From: Zanthoxylum bungeanum | Lineage: Eukaryota > Streptophyta > Magnoliopsida > Sapindales > Rutaceae | Assembly (NCBI GenBank): GCA_019454045.1 | Contig: SKCR01010146.1 | Coordinates: 394,268-458,267 of the forward strand | DNA length: 64,000 bases | Direction: 5' to 3' | Notes under the pieces: model-generated | Seen by the model: the letters and a program-made list of their open reading frames with translations, nothing else | Database searches by the model: none | Told to the model about the DNA's origin: nothing | Position numbers and translations under genes: made by a program | In this document: piece by piece, positions 11,965-24,009 of the stretch | Numbering within the stretch: the first letter of the stretch is position 1 | How the letters are laid out: each line of letters starts with the position of its first letter

Positions 11965-13439
11965 CAACCTTAATCCAGGATCATTCATGTGGCAACATGT
12001 GAATGGAGATACCTTATATGATTCGATCATTTATGACTTGACCTAGATAAAAATGATTTTTTTTAATGTATGTTAGACAGAGAAATTTATATTGGTCTAC
12101 TAGATGATTATAAATGGATTGATCTGAATCATGAGTGTACTACAAACTCATGCATGATAAGCTATTGATTTACATTGGTGAGATCGGTGTAGAAATCGCT
12201 ATCAATAACTTCCTACTTTGAAGACATGGTTTAGTGTGTAACTAAGGATGTTTCCATAGATATGGAATCCGCAAGATACTCATAGAAGGTCAATCTATAT
12301 GTAGTGATTATATCGATGAACGTTGACGTACATTGGTTTAAATGAAATATCTACAGTGATAAGAGTTTAGCTTCAGATTTTTAGTAGAATAACCTAAAGT
12401 GAATAATTCAAAATATTTGATTAAAGAGTTTTAATCAAGATCCCGAGATAATTGGTGTTTGGAGCTGCTGGTCCATTTTGTCACCAAGCTAGCTCAATAT
12501 ACTATAATAAATCATAATATAATTTGATAGTCTAATTATGAACTAAAACTATATCTTATGATAAAATTATTAATGTGATTAATAATTAATTTTAAATCAC
12601 ACATGAAAACTATATTAAATAGTTTAATATAAAGTTTTAAACACACATGATTATATAATCAAATTTAAAAATTTAAAAGTTTTAATTTTTCTTAATTAAT
12701 ATTGTAAATTTATTTAATCTTTTGATTAAATTATTTTTGAAATTTGATTTCAAAAATATACTTAGATATTTGATATCATGGTATTTAAATTTGAAAAATT
12801 AATTAAGTAAAATGAATAAATAAAAAAATACCTAGGGCCGAATTTGCCAATGCTAGGGTTATGAGGTTAATTTTACAATTTGATTACAATTAATTAACCT
12901 AATCTCTAACTATAAAAGAGAACATGTTTTTTTCATAAGTGTTATTAAAAGAAAATACTAACATCCATCTCTTTCTATAGATAACAAAGAAAAAATAAGT
13001 GTGTTTCTACTGCATAAGTAGATTTCTTATGAAGAGTTAGTTAAGAAATTCCTACATTTAAATGTTGGTGTAATAAATAGGAAGAATCAGTTGTATTTGG
13101 ACTAAATTGAAAGTCCAAAAAATTTGGGCTTTTTAAGAATTCCTAATTAATTGAGATTTGGACGATTTCTTCATCCTCAATAGTAATAAAAAAGAGATGG
13201 GATGAAACTCCGTCGAGACGGGACGTTCTAACTGCCATCTCTAATTGATACCGAGAGACAGAATTTTTGAAAGGCAAAGGGTTTTGTTTATTATTAAAAT
13301 ATTATTGTTTATGCGTGAAAGTTTCACTGTTCATAATAACTTTTTATTTTTTTTGCAATAATTGCTCACTTTTTGTTAGCACAGTCACATTTTCCATGTT
13401 TGTATTATGTGTGATATAATAATTTTAGGGGTTTTTTTG

Positions 13440-14180
13440 ACATGTGAAATTCTAATTTGAGAGAGATTTCTAATAAAAATTATATGTATAAATGTGAGTT
13501 GTATGTAGTATTTTATATATTGTGATTTAGAATTCGAATAAAAGGAGATATGAATGTTTGACAATGGTTGATCGATAATTTATAAATGTAAGGGTCATTT
13601 GTGATTTGTGTATGTCATTTTCATTGTAACTAAGAAAATATGATTGAATATTTATAACAGTCATTGTAACTTAGAAATGTGACTGAGAATAAAGTATGTG
13701 ACTAATGTTGTGATTGAGTTGTATATGTAAATGTGATTATGATTGTGTGATTGTGATTTTTTGTGTGTGATTATTTCGACATAGCGAATTTAGGACTTAT
13801 TTTGATATTGTAAAAGTCTTAATTTGAGAGTCATTTATGAAAGTTGTAAGTATGAATATTATTGTATGTAGCATTTTACAAATTATGATTTGAAATTTAG
13901 ATGAAGGTGATATGTATGTGTGAAAATGGATGATCGGTGTTTTATAAATATAATGGTCATTTTTTACCTATTTTTGTTGAAACATATCGATCATAATACT
14001 TAATTTAAAACTTATGATTTGTAAATTAATAATATATAATTTTTTCTATCAATACTTTATATTTTGGGAAATATTTTGTCTTTAAATTTTAAATTGAAAA
14101 AAAAAAAAGCCCCCATATTTAATAATGTGTTTTTTTAGCGACAAATTTATATTTATATGAACTAACATGTATATTTATTT
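13440..14180 (+). repeat. Right copy of the duplicated upstream region
   Basis: Homologous to 1,300-2,030, again with two about 360-bp tandem units. It sits within 1 kb of the inhibitor gene start and may contribute to its promoter. The preceding stretch 13,086-13,439 is AT-rich non-coding DNA that continues the left copy. Confidence 0.6.
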
Positions 14181-14408
14181 ATTTATTATATATAGATATA
14201 ATTAATAAGAAGATTAATTTATATTTAGACAAAATTATGATTTTGGGCTTTCCAAGAATTCCCCCATTAATTTATTTGATGAAACTCTTAACTATTTTTT
14301 TTTTCCAGATTTTAACGGGTCAAATTCTATAAAAAGAAAATAATAACTTCTCAGAAGGAACATATCAATAATTCTATGGTGGTGATTATTTGTCATAAAA
14401 TCATTTTC

Positions 14409-14409
<1 letters not shown>

Positions 14410-14434
<25 letters not shown>
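14410..14434 (+). repeat. (TA)n microsatellite in the inhibitor gene promoter
   Basis: An uninterrupted run of TA dinucleotides directly upstream of the TATA element. Such tracts are length-polymorphic. Confidence 0.85.
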
Positions 14435-14442
<8 letters not shown>

Positions 14443-14445
<3 letters not shown>

Positions 14446-14449
14446 AAAA
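14443..14449 (+). promoter_or_regulatory. TATA box of the inhibitor-like gene
   Basis: TATAAAA (within TGTATAAAAGC) lies 37 bp upstream of the chosen ATG at 14,486, implying a very short 5' UTR. A second candidate, TATAAAAAG near 14,330, would give a longer one. An ATG at 14,432 lies upstream of the first TATA box and is therefore an unlikely start. Confidence 0.5.
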
Positions 14450-14485
14450 GCTTGTTCACCCCATGATAGCTCTCTCAAATTCAAA

Positions 14486-15067
14486 ATGAAGAACAGCTAC
14501 GTCTCCATCAATATAATCTTGGCCATGGCTATGGTTTTGTCAGGTTATAACGTTAACGTTGAAGCAGGAGCAGCCGTTGATAAAGCCGTCGAGAGTGCCT
14601 GTAGCAAGACTGAGTTCGAAGCGGATTGCGAAGCCTCAATCACCTCAAAACTCGGCCCTGTAATTAACGAAAAGGAAATCCTATTGGCGGGAATAACTGT
14701 CCTTGAGGAACGGGCCAAAGCAGGTATTCAGGAGGCTACTAAATTGAGACCCACTATCCAAGGTGATGTTCAAGGTATGCTTATGGCTGCCATTAGTGAT
14801 TTTACTAACGTCAAAGTAGCTGCCACCAAAGCAAAAGATTTGGTTAATGGTAGCAATATGGAACGACAAGTGGATCGTGCCCAGGTGAAATCTCTGATTA
14901 AAGATGCCAATAAGAGCATTTCCCACGTTAATGATATTTTTGTTTTTGAGCAAAATCCAGTAAAGAGTATCACTTTGAGCATGCAAATGGCTGCTAGAAC
15001 TGCACTGCGCTTAATTCCAAAGTCGAATTCATCTAGTAATAACCCAGTTTCCTCCCCACCTATGTGA
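14486..15067 (+). CDS. Plant invertase/pectin methylesterase inhibitor-like protein
   Basis: A single-exon frame of 193 residues. Residues 1-27 form a signal peptide (hydrophobic INIILAMAMVLSG, likely cleavage near VEA), so the product is probably secreted to the cell wall. Residues 39-48 (CSKTEFEADC) match the C-x8-C hairpin that opens the PMEI fold, and the rest is helical and Ala/Lys-rich, as expected for its four-helix bundle. Family members block cell-wall invertase or pectin methylesterase. Length fits the family (150-210 residues). Oddities: the second Cys pair of typical inhibitors is absent, and the tail (SNSSSNNPVSSPP) is Ser/Pro-rich. The start at 14,486 is preferred over the in-frame ATG at 14,432 because only the former begins with a signal peptide and follows the TATA box. 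The family call is fairly sure; the target enzyme cannot be told. Confidence 0.75.
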   Translation: MKNSYVSINIILAMAMVLSGYNVNVEAGAAVDKAVESACSKTEFEADCEASITSKLGPVINEKEILLAGITVLEERAKAGIQEATKLRPTIQGDVQGMLMAAISDFTNVKVAATKAKDLVNGSNMERQVDRAQVKSLIKDANKSISHVNDIFVFEQNPVKSITLSMQMAARTALRLIPKSNSSSNNPVSSPPM

Positions 15068-15710
15068 GCGAGTTTCTAAACTCAAACCCCTTATATCACC
15101 CGCTTCCCTTAAGAGATTTTACCAATTAATCAATTTTTATTCATGTTTATTTTGATTTTTTTTTCTTTGTTTTTTATCTACTCCAATCCAATGCAACACC
15201 AGCAATATTATTTTCGTATTACTTTGTAGAGAACAATGTATGTATGCTCTTTGAAGCATATTTATTTTTGCTTCTTATGTAATAATACTTGTTTTATTAA
15301 TTTCAAATTAGTATTGAGTTATTTTTGTATTTAATTATTTGATGATCATGACGAAATGGATTCATAAAAGATATAAATATAAGTCATTTATCTTATGATT
15401 AAATTAAATATAGTTCATAATTTAAAGACGATAATAATCTCTGCCTCCGGTATTTTCTCGTATTTCTTATTCCAAGTAATCATCGCAAGTAGATTAGCAA
15501 ATTAAGTGTTAAGAAATCAACAGTTATTTGGTTTCATGTATGATTTGCTCTACACAGCAAAAATTTGCTTATTCGTGGTTAGAATCACGGTATGTTGCTT
15601 TGTTTCTGCACTTGCATTCGTACTTTGATTGGACAAAGCTCTATTATTTCTCGAAGTATGAATGCAGAAGCTACCCACTATGCTTCTTGATCATCAAATT
15701 TTTAGTAATC
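15068..15710 (+). other. 3' flank of the inhibitor gene, no further gene recognised
   Basis: AT-rich non-coding sequence. Poly(A)-signal-like AATAATA occurs near 15,282, about 215 bp after the stop. Nothing else is recognised. Confidence 0.4.
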
Positions 15711-15854
15711 ATTAGAGGTGGTGGGGTGCTTTTGGGACAGATTAATGTAAGAAGCGTTTGCCTCAAAGCCAAGCAGCCAGCTGCTTGTGCCGGAGTTGAG
15801 AAGTTACTTACCACGAACAAGTTGCTGGAGAATCGGATTCGGCACAGTTCTTGA
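15711..15854 (+). pseudogene. Possible remnant of a second inhibitor-like gene
   Basis: The frame ending at 15,854 contains VRSVCLKAKQPAACAGVEKLL, with the same C-x8-C spacing as the first hairpin of the intact inhibitor about 700 bp upstream (CLKAKQPAAC against CSKTEFEADC). There is no signal peptide, the frame stops shortly afterwards, and LTR debris begins at 15,950. I infer a truncated paralogue from tandem duplication; the match is short and could be chance. Confidence 0.3.
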
Positions 15855-15871
15855 TGATTTGCAAGAACTGA

Positions 15872-15945
15872 TCTTTAGAGAAATAATGAACAAAGTTATT
15901 GATCAGATAGAACCCCAACCTCTTTAGAGAAATAATGGAGAAAGT
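15872..15945 (+). repeat. Short tandem duplication CTTTAGAGAAATAATG (two copies)
   Basis: CTTTAGAGAAATAATG followed by an AAAGTTAT variant occurs at about 15,872 and again about 49 bp later, just before the LTR fragment at 15,950. It could be a local duplication made when the LTR arrived. Confidence 0.5.
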
Positions 15946-15949
15946 TATC

Positions 15950-16439
15950 TGTTGATGGTTGTTTTTAGTTCGAAGGGTAAAATAGGGAATTCATCTCTCG
16001 AATAAACCTCCATCGAACAGTGAATTTGCATGGCTAGTTGGGAACCGCACAAATTTAGCAAGTAAACAGGATAAACATAGAGTTTACGTGGTTCGGTGGA
16101 AAGTGGTTCATGTCTACGTCTACGGGAGAAATGGGATATTTTATTACTGTTCGAGGTCAAGGACCGTCCCGAGCTACAAATGGGGGGAGGATTATTACAA
16201 AGCTGAAACACCTCGGGTCTGAATAAGCCCAGTATAACTCTGTCAAGTGATCGGTTAACTGACCAACTTCCTATCTATATCTCTAGCTCTTAAGCTTCTT
16301 GGCTTTTACAAGTTGTGAGATGCAAAATTGCTAACCCTTGAATTTGTGACTTCAACCCCTTTATACAAGCTTCCAAATCTATTATTCAACCGACTCTGAT
16401 GTCAACTCATGTCACTTAGCCATCATTGCAGCCATAACT
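15950..16439 (-). mobile_element. Truncated LTR, gypsy family E
   Basis: Similar over its length to the first part (plus order) of the LTR at 57,042-58,187: TGTTGAYRKYTG start, the GAACAGTGAATTTG block, the ACGTGGTTCGGTGGA block, and CTTCYAAATYTACTATTC. It ends abruptly at 16,439 where another LTR begins (TGTTGGAGTTGGTGCTC). Confidence 0.65.
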
Positions 16440-18339
16440 TGTTGGAGTTGGTGCTCAAAACGCCAATTCCCTGTTGTATTTCCTTGTAAATACTCTTGTA
16501 AACGTTTTATTATGAATAAAATAAACAGTTTCTATAATATAATATATCCCTTGATATGGTAAAGACGTAATTGACTTTAGAATGATTAGTCATGATGCAG
16601 TTGCAAAAGCGTCGCAACTGACATTGAGTTGTATCATGACGTTGTCATTCTTAGACAGTTCTTGGTCAAGGTTTACACTACTTGGTCAGTAAAGTAAACC
16701 CGATATACTGGAATATTGGATTCCAATGGTTTCTCAATGAACCATGAGTCTTGGAGACTCGTATAGACGTGTATGTGTTTATAGCGGATAAACAATAAAC
16801 GACTCACCGAAGATTCTTAATGAATGGTACACCAACGTCAATAAGAATTTTCTCGGGTTGATTAGCATTTGTGATTCTTCGACTTGAGATACCACTGTGG
16901 GCGCATGAGACATCTTCCACACTTAGATGACAGTCACGTCACCGATCTATTTAGATCAGACCTTCGTCTGTTCAGGGTGTCCTGTGTGTGTCGAGATAGG
17001 ATCCGTTAGTTCTGTGTACAGAGCATAGGTAGTCCATATATGATTTGTAATCAGATAAAAATCATGGGCTCGTGGTACACTTTAGAAGTGAGTTCTAAGT
17101 GTTCTTTTAGATATTGTTAATAAAGACAACGATAGGATTGTCCCTATAGAGATTTGACGTTTACATATATATCTCTGGGATATATCTGGATACCTGTGAC
17201 AGAGGAATTAAACATATGCAATGACCTCGACCTGTATGATTCAGCGAGTTTATTCGTGTTTGTCATAATTTACGGGTGGATGAATTATGGATACGAAATT
17301 GGATTTTGTGACGGATATACCTGAATTTAGAGTCTCGCTAATGAAATATACTCGTAGAGCACTAGAGCAACTTTTATGAATAATGATGATTATTTATAAA
17401 TCGTTTAACGGTTAAACGAAAGATACATGCTTTAGGGACCGAACCGTCATTTCCTAATTAGTGTGTATTTGTATTTAATATATGATATTATTAAATACAC
17501 ATTAATTAATTATCAAATTATGATATTTGACATATTTGAGATATTTAAAGTAAATATTATATATATATTTAAGATATTTGTATTTAATTAATTAATTAAT
17601 TATTTAATTGTTAAATAATTAAGATAATTAAAATATAAATATCTTATGACATGATAAAGTTAGGTAATGATTATAAGTGTAAATTGTTGACTTTAACTTT
17701 AAAGGAAAAAGTTTTCAAATTGATTTTGTATTCTTTAAAATTGGTTTTAAAAATTACAAAAATCTTTTAGATATTTTTTCTCCAATTTTCGGCCACAACC
17801 CTAATATTTAAAGTGTTAAATTTTTTTCATTTGCTTCAACCTTTGGTAAGCCTCCAAAACATAAACAAAAGAAGTTTGAGAGAAAATAGATCAAAAACAA
17901 AAGGAAATCAAGAAAAGCTTAGAAATAAATAAGTATTTCCAACTTGTTATTAGTAGGAAAAATATTCCTCTTGATCTTGGCTACCTTCTATGTAGTTCTT
18001 AAGTTTTCATACTCTTTCTTCTTTGTGTTTTTGATGGTTATAAGTTTGATGATGGTGTATGCATGTATGATATTCAAAGGAAGCTTATAAGATATTATTA
18101 AGCATTCATTTGATGATATAGTTGCAATTCTAGAGTTGTTGGGCCACTCCTTGGTGACCTAGAATTATTCTAGAGTTATTTCAAAGTGGTGAGACTTGTT
18201 TGGTATTGTAGAGACTTGATTGAAACATTGGATTTGATTAATTTGTTGTAATTTATCAATTTGAAGAAATTGTAAAATTTGAGTTCATAACCCTTTTCAA
18301 ATTTGGGGCTTTTCATATATCTGATGTGTTATGGTGTGT
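16440..18339 (+). mobile_element. Truncated LTR, family D
   Basis: Starts TGTTGGAGTTGGTGCTCAA and follows the family D solo LTRs at 51,330 and 52,451 (AATGAACCATGAGT, GGAGACTCGTATAGAC, GTTTAACGGTTAAACG, TCTAGAGTTRTTGGGCCACT) until 18,339, where TGTAACATCC starts another LTR. The family D 3' third is missing. No gene is seen. Confidence 0.7.
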
Positions 18340-20531
18340 TGTAACATCCAGGAATTCGAAAACTCTTCCGAAAGGATTTTATATTACAGATCGGGTCTCA
18401 AATGAGACTATATCGGAGAAAAATAGTTAAGTGTTGAAATATAGCTCGAGATATTTTAAAATAGATATTTGATGTATTGAAAATCGTTTGACATGAAAGA
18501 ACCGCTTACGCGATTTATGTATATTATTTTATACGGAGAAAATTTCCTATTTCGGCTATAAAGATAGCAAAAAAACTCCGATTAAGTTGATTCTTGAATC
18601 ATCGGACTCAATTTTCCGAGACGAACAACTTTCATGTTGAATACTTTTCGAAAATCACATCAAAAGGCTTCAAAATAGCTGATTTTCGAAAATACCCTTC
18701 TAAGTATGGGTAATTTAGTAATTTCTGTAGAAATGACTATAAGTTACTGTTTGTTATTACAAAAAAAAAAGAAACAGAGGAGATACGTGAGAGAGAGTGA
18801 GAAGAGAGAGAAAGAGAGATGTGGCAGGCGCACGGCCAGCCAGCCACCCCCGGCGGTGCGCGCCGGCATCGTCTAGAGCAGGTTGGCCACGTGGTGGCCG
18901 GCGATTCCCCTATAGGCGGCCGGAACGGCGAGAAAATGGAGGAGAAAGGTGCGAGCTTGGGTTTCCCGATCCTGACTGGTCTCTTCGTTTCACGACCGAG
19001 CCACCCGCCAACTCAAAGCTCTCAGAGAGTACTATAAGTTGGCGGTGATGATTTTTCCGATCCATGCTCAGTTGCACGCAAAACGAGGAGAAGAAGCAGT
19101 GGTGAACAGTAACATCGAATGAACAGTAGCTCCAATCAGAATTCTAATGATTCCAACGCATTCGTGGGATCGTTTGGAGTCTGTATACGGCTTCGAAATT
19201 TTGGTAAAAGCTCTCGGTAAAAAGTCGCTAATTTCAAGTTTTCCGCTAAATATTCGGATGTTTCCAGTAGTTTCGTAGAATAGCGTAATGATATAAATTA
19301 AATTGTTTGAGCATAAGTATATTGAATATGTATATAGGGTAGAATCCTAGAGAAATCCGAGAGAATATGATCGATCCGATAAGTAAAGCGAATTTCCGGT
19401 AAAATCGTGTTTCACACGCATTTGTGCTTTGATGAACGTAATTAAGGATATGACTTAATTATGATGAAACAATAGTATTTGAGTAATTTCAGAGAGGTTT
19501 GGAGGGTTAGGATCTTTCCGCAATATTTTCGGAAGATTTGTCGAAAATAAGTAATTTGCATATATGAGCTATATGATTAACATAGAACATGTATAATGAT
19601 GTTATATGAGTATTGAATGTATTATGAAAATGAAACTGAAATCACTGAAAATGAATTTAATTGGGATTTTCCCGAACAGTTTGGGAGTTTATGCTATCAG
19701 TAAGTTTTCCATGATTAACGACCCTTACAGTCTATATTTTATATTATAGATGAGGAAAGAGAAGGGATAACATGGACACCAGGTAAGTATCACATTATGA
19801 ACTCGTCGTAGTAGACAAGTTATGAGGGTTGATTATATGTTTAAATATGTGTATAGATTGAAGACTCATAAAAATAAGTAATAGTAGTTATGGAGTTTTA
19901 GAAAGCATGTAATGAGAGTTTCGAGAGGTACAAATCGTGAGATTCGTAAAGAGCACGTATAGAAACAGATCATCTGAAAGTATTCATAGTGTCGGGTTTC
20001 TAGATAGCAAGCTAGTATCAGCATGAAAAATTTAGCACAAGTTGTCGTAACATTTTTATAGTTAAGCATGTCTTCTAGTAGAACACGTTTTCAGTACGAG
20101 TGATGTAAGAGTTTTAACTAAGTTTCCAGACCTCAGTTTAGTTTTGGTCAGAGTGTGGAATCAGTGTATGAAATGTGTTTATGTTTAATGACACGTGCGA
20201 GCATTTTTCATATGGTTGAGTTTGTTGAAATGGGGTACGAGTCCATTTTGTATGTATTGGATGAGTGAGATGTCACCAACTCGTAAGTGGGTATGGTCGA
20301 CTTTGTTGTTATGTATATGGGTAATGACATTGCATTGCATTGCATGACTTACATGATCATATGGTTGTTATGATGATACATATGCATTTTGCTTACCCAG
20401 AGGTAGACACAATGTTCATTGACAGATACAGACCCAGGACCAGGGGGATGGCGATGCGTAACGTCCATGGATCCTAGTTATAGTGAGTTGACCTCTTTTC
20501 TCAAACTGATTTTATTTAACAGTTTTGACAT
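18340..20531 (+). mobile_element. LTR-like block, family F, part 1 (chromovirus-like)
   Basis: Starts TGTAACATCCAGGAATTCG, a typical opening of plant gypsy chromovirus (Tekay/Del-like) LTRs. It includes a GC-rich pocket (about 18,800-19,030), whose short open frames I regard as chance, and a GCGATGCGTAACG motif near 20,452. It is interrupted at GACAT (20,527-20,531) by the Tat element and resumes at 48,983, where the GATACGTAACG motif recurs, which supports joining the two halves. Confidence 0.6.
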
Positions 20532-22720
20532 TGTAGGCACTGCATTTTGGCATATAAGTCCCGATGATGAGTCTCACATGGAGACACTACCTCTTTAAAT
20601 TGTGGAAGTCGCGGGAAATGGACGTCGGAAGGGAAGAGTTAGACATTGACATTTTGTTGGATTTAATTCGTTTGTTTAGCTTCGGGTTTGCTTGTTGGAC
20701 CTCTGTTTTAAAACACATCCTTAGCCCAAACCCTCGCAAGTCACACACCAAGCCCACACACCACTAAGCCACACACCAAGCCCACCAAAATAAACCTAAT
20801 ACACGCCCAAAATAATGAAATCACACATTAAACACATGCTAAAATCAAGACAAATCACATTCCCTAATTAAAAGATACAAATCAAATCTCATCAAAATAC
20901 TTTCCTAATCCAAGTAAATCATATCCCTAATTAAAAGACAAGAAATCAAATAAAATCAAATCGTATCCCTAATCAAAAGAGAAGAAATCAAATCAAATTA
21001 AAACACATCCCTAATTAAAAAGATTTTTCCTTAAAGCACAATAATTAAAAAAATATCTTCCATAATTACACAAATCCTTTCCCTTTTCACACAAGGTAAA
21101 CCTCAACCTTTGTCTATAAAAAGAAGCCTTAACCCAACCTTTTCAACCCTAGCTCATTCTCACGTTACTGCCTCAACTTCAAGCCACATCCTCATCACGT
21201 CCCTAAACCCTCCACAAACATTCAGCCACTTCACGCAAATAAACCCTCCACAACAGCCTTCATCCTTCACGCCACATACCCCTCCACTCACGCAAGTCCC
21301 TTTGCTTCATTTAGAGGCATTACCTTTTATGTCACGGAAGTCGCGGGAAACGGACGTCGGAATGGGAAATTCAAAATAAGTATGTCATCAGATTCATTTC
21401 ACAAGTTCACTGTTTTCATTCGTGCTGCGTTCGTGACCACGTTCAAACGTCAAGCAGATTGCGGACGTTCATGTAGCGTTCGAATCGGTGTTCGAACGGT
21501 GTCGGTATTTCTGGTTTTGCTGCTAGCTTCACACCCAAGCCCAATTAGCCCACCAAAGCCCATAAAACACATCCAAATTAAATAAATGCATATTTAACAC
21601 ATGGGGAATTAAATAAAATCTAAAAATTATATACCAAATTAAAATCAATCAAATATATCCCTTTCTAATAAAATAAATTTCATGCCTAAATAAAACAAAT
21701 CAAATATGTGATATTCCTAAACAAACAAATCATGTCCCCCAATTAAAATATATACTTTCCTTATAAGACACTAATTGGTTTCCTTCCTTATTCAAAACCC
21801 ATGCACAACCCAAACCCTAACATGCAACTATAAAAATAACACATTCCCAACCCTTTGGCTCGCCTCTGATGGAGATTGACGGCAATCAGCAAAAACACAA
21901 AAGCCCTAATCTCTCTCTCACACGGCCAAAACAAAAATCACAGCCAATTCACAACATGCATACATAGCAGCCACAAACAGATCACTGCATGCACGACCGA
22001 GCACAAAAGAAAACAACACAAACCCTTAGCAAAAAAATCCCTAACATCCAGCACCTTCACAGTCCCTTAACTCTTCTCGGCTGCACCGAAACCCTCACCC
22101 TGACTCAACCGACAATGAAGCAACAAGCGTAAAACCACGACATCCTCACTCACGCCAATAACACAACAACCCCTCTCTTCACAAAGCTCCCACATCGGTT
22201 AAAACACACTCCATTCACATTCCCCTTCACGTTTCACCTTTCTCACACAAACTTCACCTTACCGACACACAACCCACAAGTCATCAAAACATATTCAAAA
22301 TTGCACGCACACAGCCTCCAAAGACAGTCACGCAACTGCCCCACATCTCCCTTAGCAACAGCCATCAGCTCTCTCAATACCTCACGCCACAGTCAAAATA
22401 CAGCCCTCTGATCGACCCACAATAGTCCCCCAAAACACCCCAAAACAGTAACTAAAAACACCAAAAACAGTGACCAAAATACAGTAGCAAAACAGCAGTG
22501 AAATGGAGTCAAAACAGTAGCTTGAGCAGCGAAACAACGAGGAAAGACACAAACCAGTGAACCGGAAAAGTTGCGGAGCCTTAACCATTCTGATCACCGT
22601 GAAACGCGAATCTGAGAGTCGACGAAAAAGGTTAGACATGAGGGCACTTTTCACATCCATTTTTATTCGTATTTTTACTGTTTATTGAATCTTATTTACA
22701 TGATTATTGTGGAGTGATGC

Positions 22721-22739
22721 ATGTTGTGGCCCTTGAATA
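22721..22739 (+). repeat. 19-bp direct repeat flanking the Athila-like element (left copy)
   Basis: ATGTTGTGGCCCTTGAATA occurs here and again at 32,605-32,623 immediately after the right LTR. Gypsy elements normally duplicate 5 bp, so this is unusually long. Between it and the left LTR are 18 bp (22,740-22,757) found in neither the Tat LTR nor the other Athila LTR. Confidence 0.8.
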
Positions 22740-23989
22740 GATAGAAAATACATGTATTGTGAAGCGTAAACACACATGTAAAACGCAAGCTCATGTATCG
22801 TTCAAGTAGTATAAAAATATCGATCCCACGAGAACTTAATATCTAATCTATTAATTTTATGAGGTCAAATGATTACTAGTATCTAACAGGTTGATTGATT
22901 GATTTGAAATGGTAACGATTCTAAATTTAAAAGCAAGTAAATAAAATTATCGAAAATAGATTTTATGAAAATTAAATATTAAAAACTATCTAGGGTTGTG
23001 ATTTTTTCCAATATCATTTTAAAGATGAAGTGGTTATCTTAAAGTTGGGTAATATATTGATTTATTAACCTGGAACACTAAATTATGTGTAAGCCTCTGT
23101 CGATGGTCAGACACAAATACCCAGTTTAACCCAATTGAACCATATGTCTATGTCAACCAAATTATCTGGATTCATTAAGTTTAAGTTCTAATTATGGCTA
23201 CCCCCGCCCGACAGGTATATTCATATCCTGTAAGGAAATCTATTAAAGGGTTATCTATCCTCAAGGAAGATCGTGGGCTATTGAGTCTAAGGCTGAAACC
23301 TAAAATCTCTATGTCTAGTTCATTTTAGATTTACCAGATCAATTTTATTAATGGCCAATTAATGAAAAAGCATTAAGATTAAGACTCAATAAATAAATCT
23401 TTATATTACCTAAGCTATAATCTAACCCCTTTATAAAATAGTGATATAAAAGTCATCACAACCCCAGATAACTTATTTAGTTACAACACATAACTAGGGC
23501 TAGTAAAAACTTGAAAATAAAAGACATAAAGTAAAAATGCGGTAAAGTAAATACTGAAAAGTAAATTACAATAAAATAAAATGCTAAGATAAAAGGAATT
23601 ACTTTTACTACTACTAATTTAGATATCTCCCATAATATATATATAAACTTGTGATAACATTACCAACCAGCCATATAGGCGGTATCCTTTTTAAGTCAAT
23701 ATTTTAAATAGTGAATATATTATATTTAAGGGAGATTAATCTAAATAGTAATAGTAAAAGAATTACCTTTCACCCTAGCTGCGGAAGTTACCTCCTCATG
23801 GTAAATAGTAAAAACTGTAAAAAGTAAAAAAACAAGTAAATTAATATTATTACAAAACGTAATTAAAATTAATTACAAAACTAAAAACTAAAAAAAACTA
23901 AAACATTAAAAGAAAGTAGAGAGAGAAACTCTCTCTTTACATCAAAGAGATGAGAGAGAGTGGTACAACTAAAACTGAAATTTGAAGCT

Positions 23990-24000
23990 CTATATATAGG
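23990..24000 (-). promoter_or_regulatory. TATA box of the Athila-like LTR (3' LTR copy)
   Basis: Minus-strand CCTATATATAGAGC lies just downstream, in transcription sense, of the G-box array, as expected at the U3/R boundary. The 5' LTR has CCTATAAATAGAGC at the same place (about 31,790-31,800), which would drive element transcription through gag to the LOG copy. Confidence 0.55.
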
Positions 24001-24009
24001 CCCTGGTAG

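Larger units (their letters stand above)
2031..13085 (+). mobile_element. Probable old LTR (family unknown), split by the Copia element
   Basis: 2,031-2,333 joined to 11,970-13,085 forms about 1.4 kb of AT-rich non-coding DNA that interrupts the duplicated upstream region. It ends with LTR-like features: a TATA-like CTATAAAAGAGAAC near 12,911 and a short R/U5-like tail. I could not fix its boundaries or find a target duplication, so the LTR call is an inference from layout. Nothing else is seen in 11,970-13,085. Confidence 0.35.

Noticed and set aside
14681..14986. Minus-strand open frames opposite the inhibitor gene
   Set aside because: The plus strand has a signal peptide, a family hairpin motif and an upstream TATA box; the antisense frames have none.
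18797..19048. GC-rich open frames with Arg/Pro-rich translations in an otherwise AT-rich region
   Set aside because: They overlap each other in different frames, lack recognisable domains and sit inside an LTR-like block; the GC-rich pocket explains the openness.
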